A DNA stretch of 7,635 nucleotides from assembly GCA_945888535.1 (NCBI GenBank), contig CAMDAN010000102.1, positions 1-7,635 of the forward strand, given 5' to 3'. A model generated the notes under the pieces. It saw only the letters and a program-made list of their open reading frames with translations. It was not told where the DNA came from and made no database searches. Both the position numbers and the translations under genes were made by a program. Source of the DNA: Bordetella parapertussis. Its GTDB lineage: Bacteria; Pseudomonadota; Gammaproteobacteria; Burkholderiales; Burkholderiaceae_C. Shown here piece after piece: positions 6,771-7,635 of this stretch (positions are counted from its first letter, which is position 1; each line of letters begins with the position of its first letter).

Positions 6771-6925
6771 AGGGCTGTATTTAACCCTATCACCATGAAT
6801 GGACACCCAAACGAAGTGTAATCAAAGAGTGTCCGGAGAAAGCCAAGGACAATGTTGCACTGCGGTACTATCGGTTTTTGTAAAAATTCGACAGATCAGG
6901 TCGCATTTAATGCTGCCTCTATGAG
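6771..6925. promoter_or_regulatory. Divergent spacer between ugpQ and the oxidoreductase gene
   Basis: This region must hold the start signals of both flanking genes, but no strong promoter is visible. The best plus-strand pair is TTGCAC (6855-6860) and TAAAAA (6881-6886), with a 20-base spacer that is too long. On the minus strand, TTAAAT (6784-6779) sits very close to the ugpQ ATG. An inverted repeat, GGACAC (6801-6806) and GTGTCC (6829-6834), and a smaller CGAC (6889-6892) and GTCG (6900-6903), could be operator half-sites or chance. Confidence 0.3.
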
Positions 6926-7635
6926 ATGAACGCTCCAACTTCGCTTTCCCATGTTTTGCCTGAACCTGCGACCCATTCGCCACGGCAGGAGCGCATTCGT
7001 GAAATCCCCTACAACTACACCTCATTTTCTGACCGAGAAATCGTCATCCGTCTTCTAGGCACAGCGGCCTGGGACACGCTGCTGGTACTGCGCAATGAGC
7101 GCAATACCGGGCGCTCTGCACGGATGTTGTACGAGGTGCTGGGTGATATGTGGGTGGTGCAACGCAACCCCTATTTGCAAGACGATTTGCTGGACAACCC
7201 CAAACGACGCAGTCTTTTGGTGGATGCTTTGAAACATCGATTGGGAGAAGTAGAAAAACGGCGAACACCTCAAGTGCAGTCGCAGCGCGACAACATGGTG
7301 GGTGAACTTTTAGTCGCAGCCCAAGCCGCGGTCTCTGCGTTTGACGCCTCATTTATTGCAATGGCAAGTTTGCGCCGCCAAACCCAGAAAACATTGGGAA
7401 AGTTAACCGCCAAGGACAATATCAAGTTTGATGGCTTAAGCCGGGTGTCTCACGTCACAGACGCTACCGATTGGCGGGTGGAGTACCCGTTTGTGGTCCT
7501 GACGCCTGACACTGAAGAAGAGATGGCCCGCTTAGTCAAAGGATGTATTGCCTTGGGCTTAACCATCATTGCCCGTGGTGGCGGAACCGGCTATACCGGT
7601 GGCGCAGTGCCGCTAACTTGGAAGAGTGCAGTCAT
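6926..7635 (+). CDS. FAD/FMN-binding oxidoreductase with DUF3683-type N-terminus, 5' part only
   Basis: The frame is open from ATG 6926 to the right edge, giving 236 complete codons without a stop, so the gene is cut by the window. Residues about 25-180 (from [20 protein letters not shown]) resemble the DUF3683 region placed ahead of an FAD domain in large betaproteobacterial oxidoreductases. From about residue 187 ([20 protein letters not shown]) the FAD-binding type-4 fold begins, with the flavin-phosphate loop [15 protein letters not shown] at 216-230. Known relatives are long proteins that continue with an FAD-linked oxidase C-terminal domain and iron-sulfur or cysteine-rich modules like those of D-lactate or glycolate dehydrogenases; none of that is visible here. 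An in-frame TAA at 6908-6910 with no ATG after it fixes the start at 6926. No good Shine-Dalgarno is seen. The substrate cannot be named from this fragment. Confidence 0.88.
   Translation, partial: MNAPTSLSHVLPEPATHSPRQERIREIPYNYTSFSDREIVIRLLGTAAWDTLLVLRNERNTGRSARMLYEVLGDMWVVQRNPYLQDDLLDNPKRRSLLVDALKHRLGEVEKRRTPQVQSQRDNMVGELLVAAQAAVSAFDASFIAMASLRRQTQKTLGKLTAKDNIKFDGLSRVSHVTDATDWRVEYPFVVLTPDTEEEMARLVKGCIALGLTIIARGGGTGYTGGAVPLTWKSAV

Noticed and set aside
7044..7352. A minus-strand open frame at the right end
   Set aside because: The plus strand here is the DUF3683-type oxidoreductase, continuous through the region; the minus frame is rich in Arg, Pro and Cys without domain character.
1..7635. 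A search for mobile elements, CRISPR repeats, toxin-antitoxin pairs, tRNAs or a new defence system
   Set aside because: All long frames match housekeeping or common metabolic families. No direct repeat arrays, transposase, terminal inverted repeats or tRNA cloverleaf were seen.

Overview
The window looks like ordinary chromosome from a betaproteobacterium of the order Burkholderiales, most likely family Comamonadaceae. This rests on the gene set and protein style: a hemA-prfA-prmC block, a leuA of the roughly 554-residue class that opens with [21 protein letters not shown], a small membrane gene divergent from hemA, and an FAD/FMN oxidoreductase with an N-terminal region of DUF3683 type. G+C is moderate by eye, so a mid-GC genus is plausible. 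The genus cannot be fixed without a database search. No phage, insertion sequence, CRISPR, rRNA or tRNA signal was seen.

Layout, left to right: slyD (+, 27-503), a His-tailed peptidyl-prolyl isomerase; an AT-rich 185-bp leader (504-688) with competing inverted repeats; leuA (+, 689-2353), 2-isopropylmalate synthase. The last 32 bp of leuA overlap, tail to tail, the end of the leftward block hemA (5641-4382), prfA (4276-3179) and prmC (3182-2322). The small membrane protein gene (+, 5685-5954) is divergent from hemA across only 43 bp, and those bases carry overlapping -10-like hexamers on both strands. It converges on ugpQ (-, 6770-5991), a glycerophosphodiester phosphodiesterase. A 155-bp divergent spacer then leads to the oxidoreductase gene (+, from 6926), which runs off the right edge.

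How the genes work together: HemA makes glutamate-1-semialdehyde from charged tRNA-Glu, the first committed step of C5 tetrapyrrole synthesis. PrfA (RF1) terminates at UAA and UAG, and PrmC methylates the GGQ glutamine of release factors. PrmC is coupled to PrfA by a 4-bp GTGA overlap, so enzyme and substrate are probably co-translated. LeuA begins the leucine branch. SlyD, the phosphodiesterase and the oxidoreductase have no evident functional link to these.

I found no convincing new multi-gene system. The points worth a second look are regulatory: a nearly leaderless hemA start with a back-to-back promoter, an attenuator-like arrangement ahead of leuA, a long hairpin between hemA and prfA, the convergent leuA/prmC overlap, and the uncharacterised three-helix membrane protein next to hemA.
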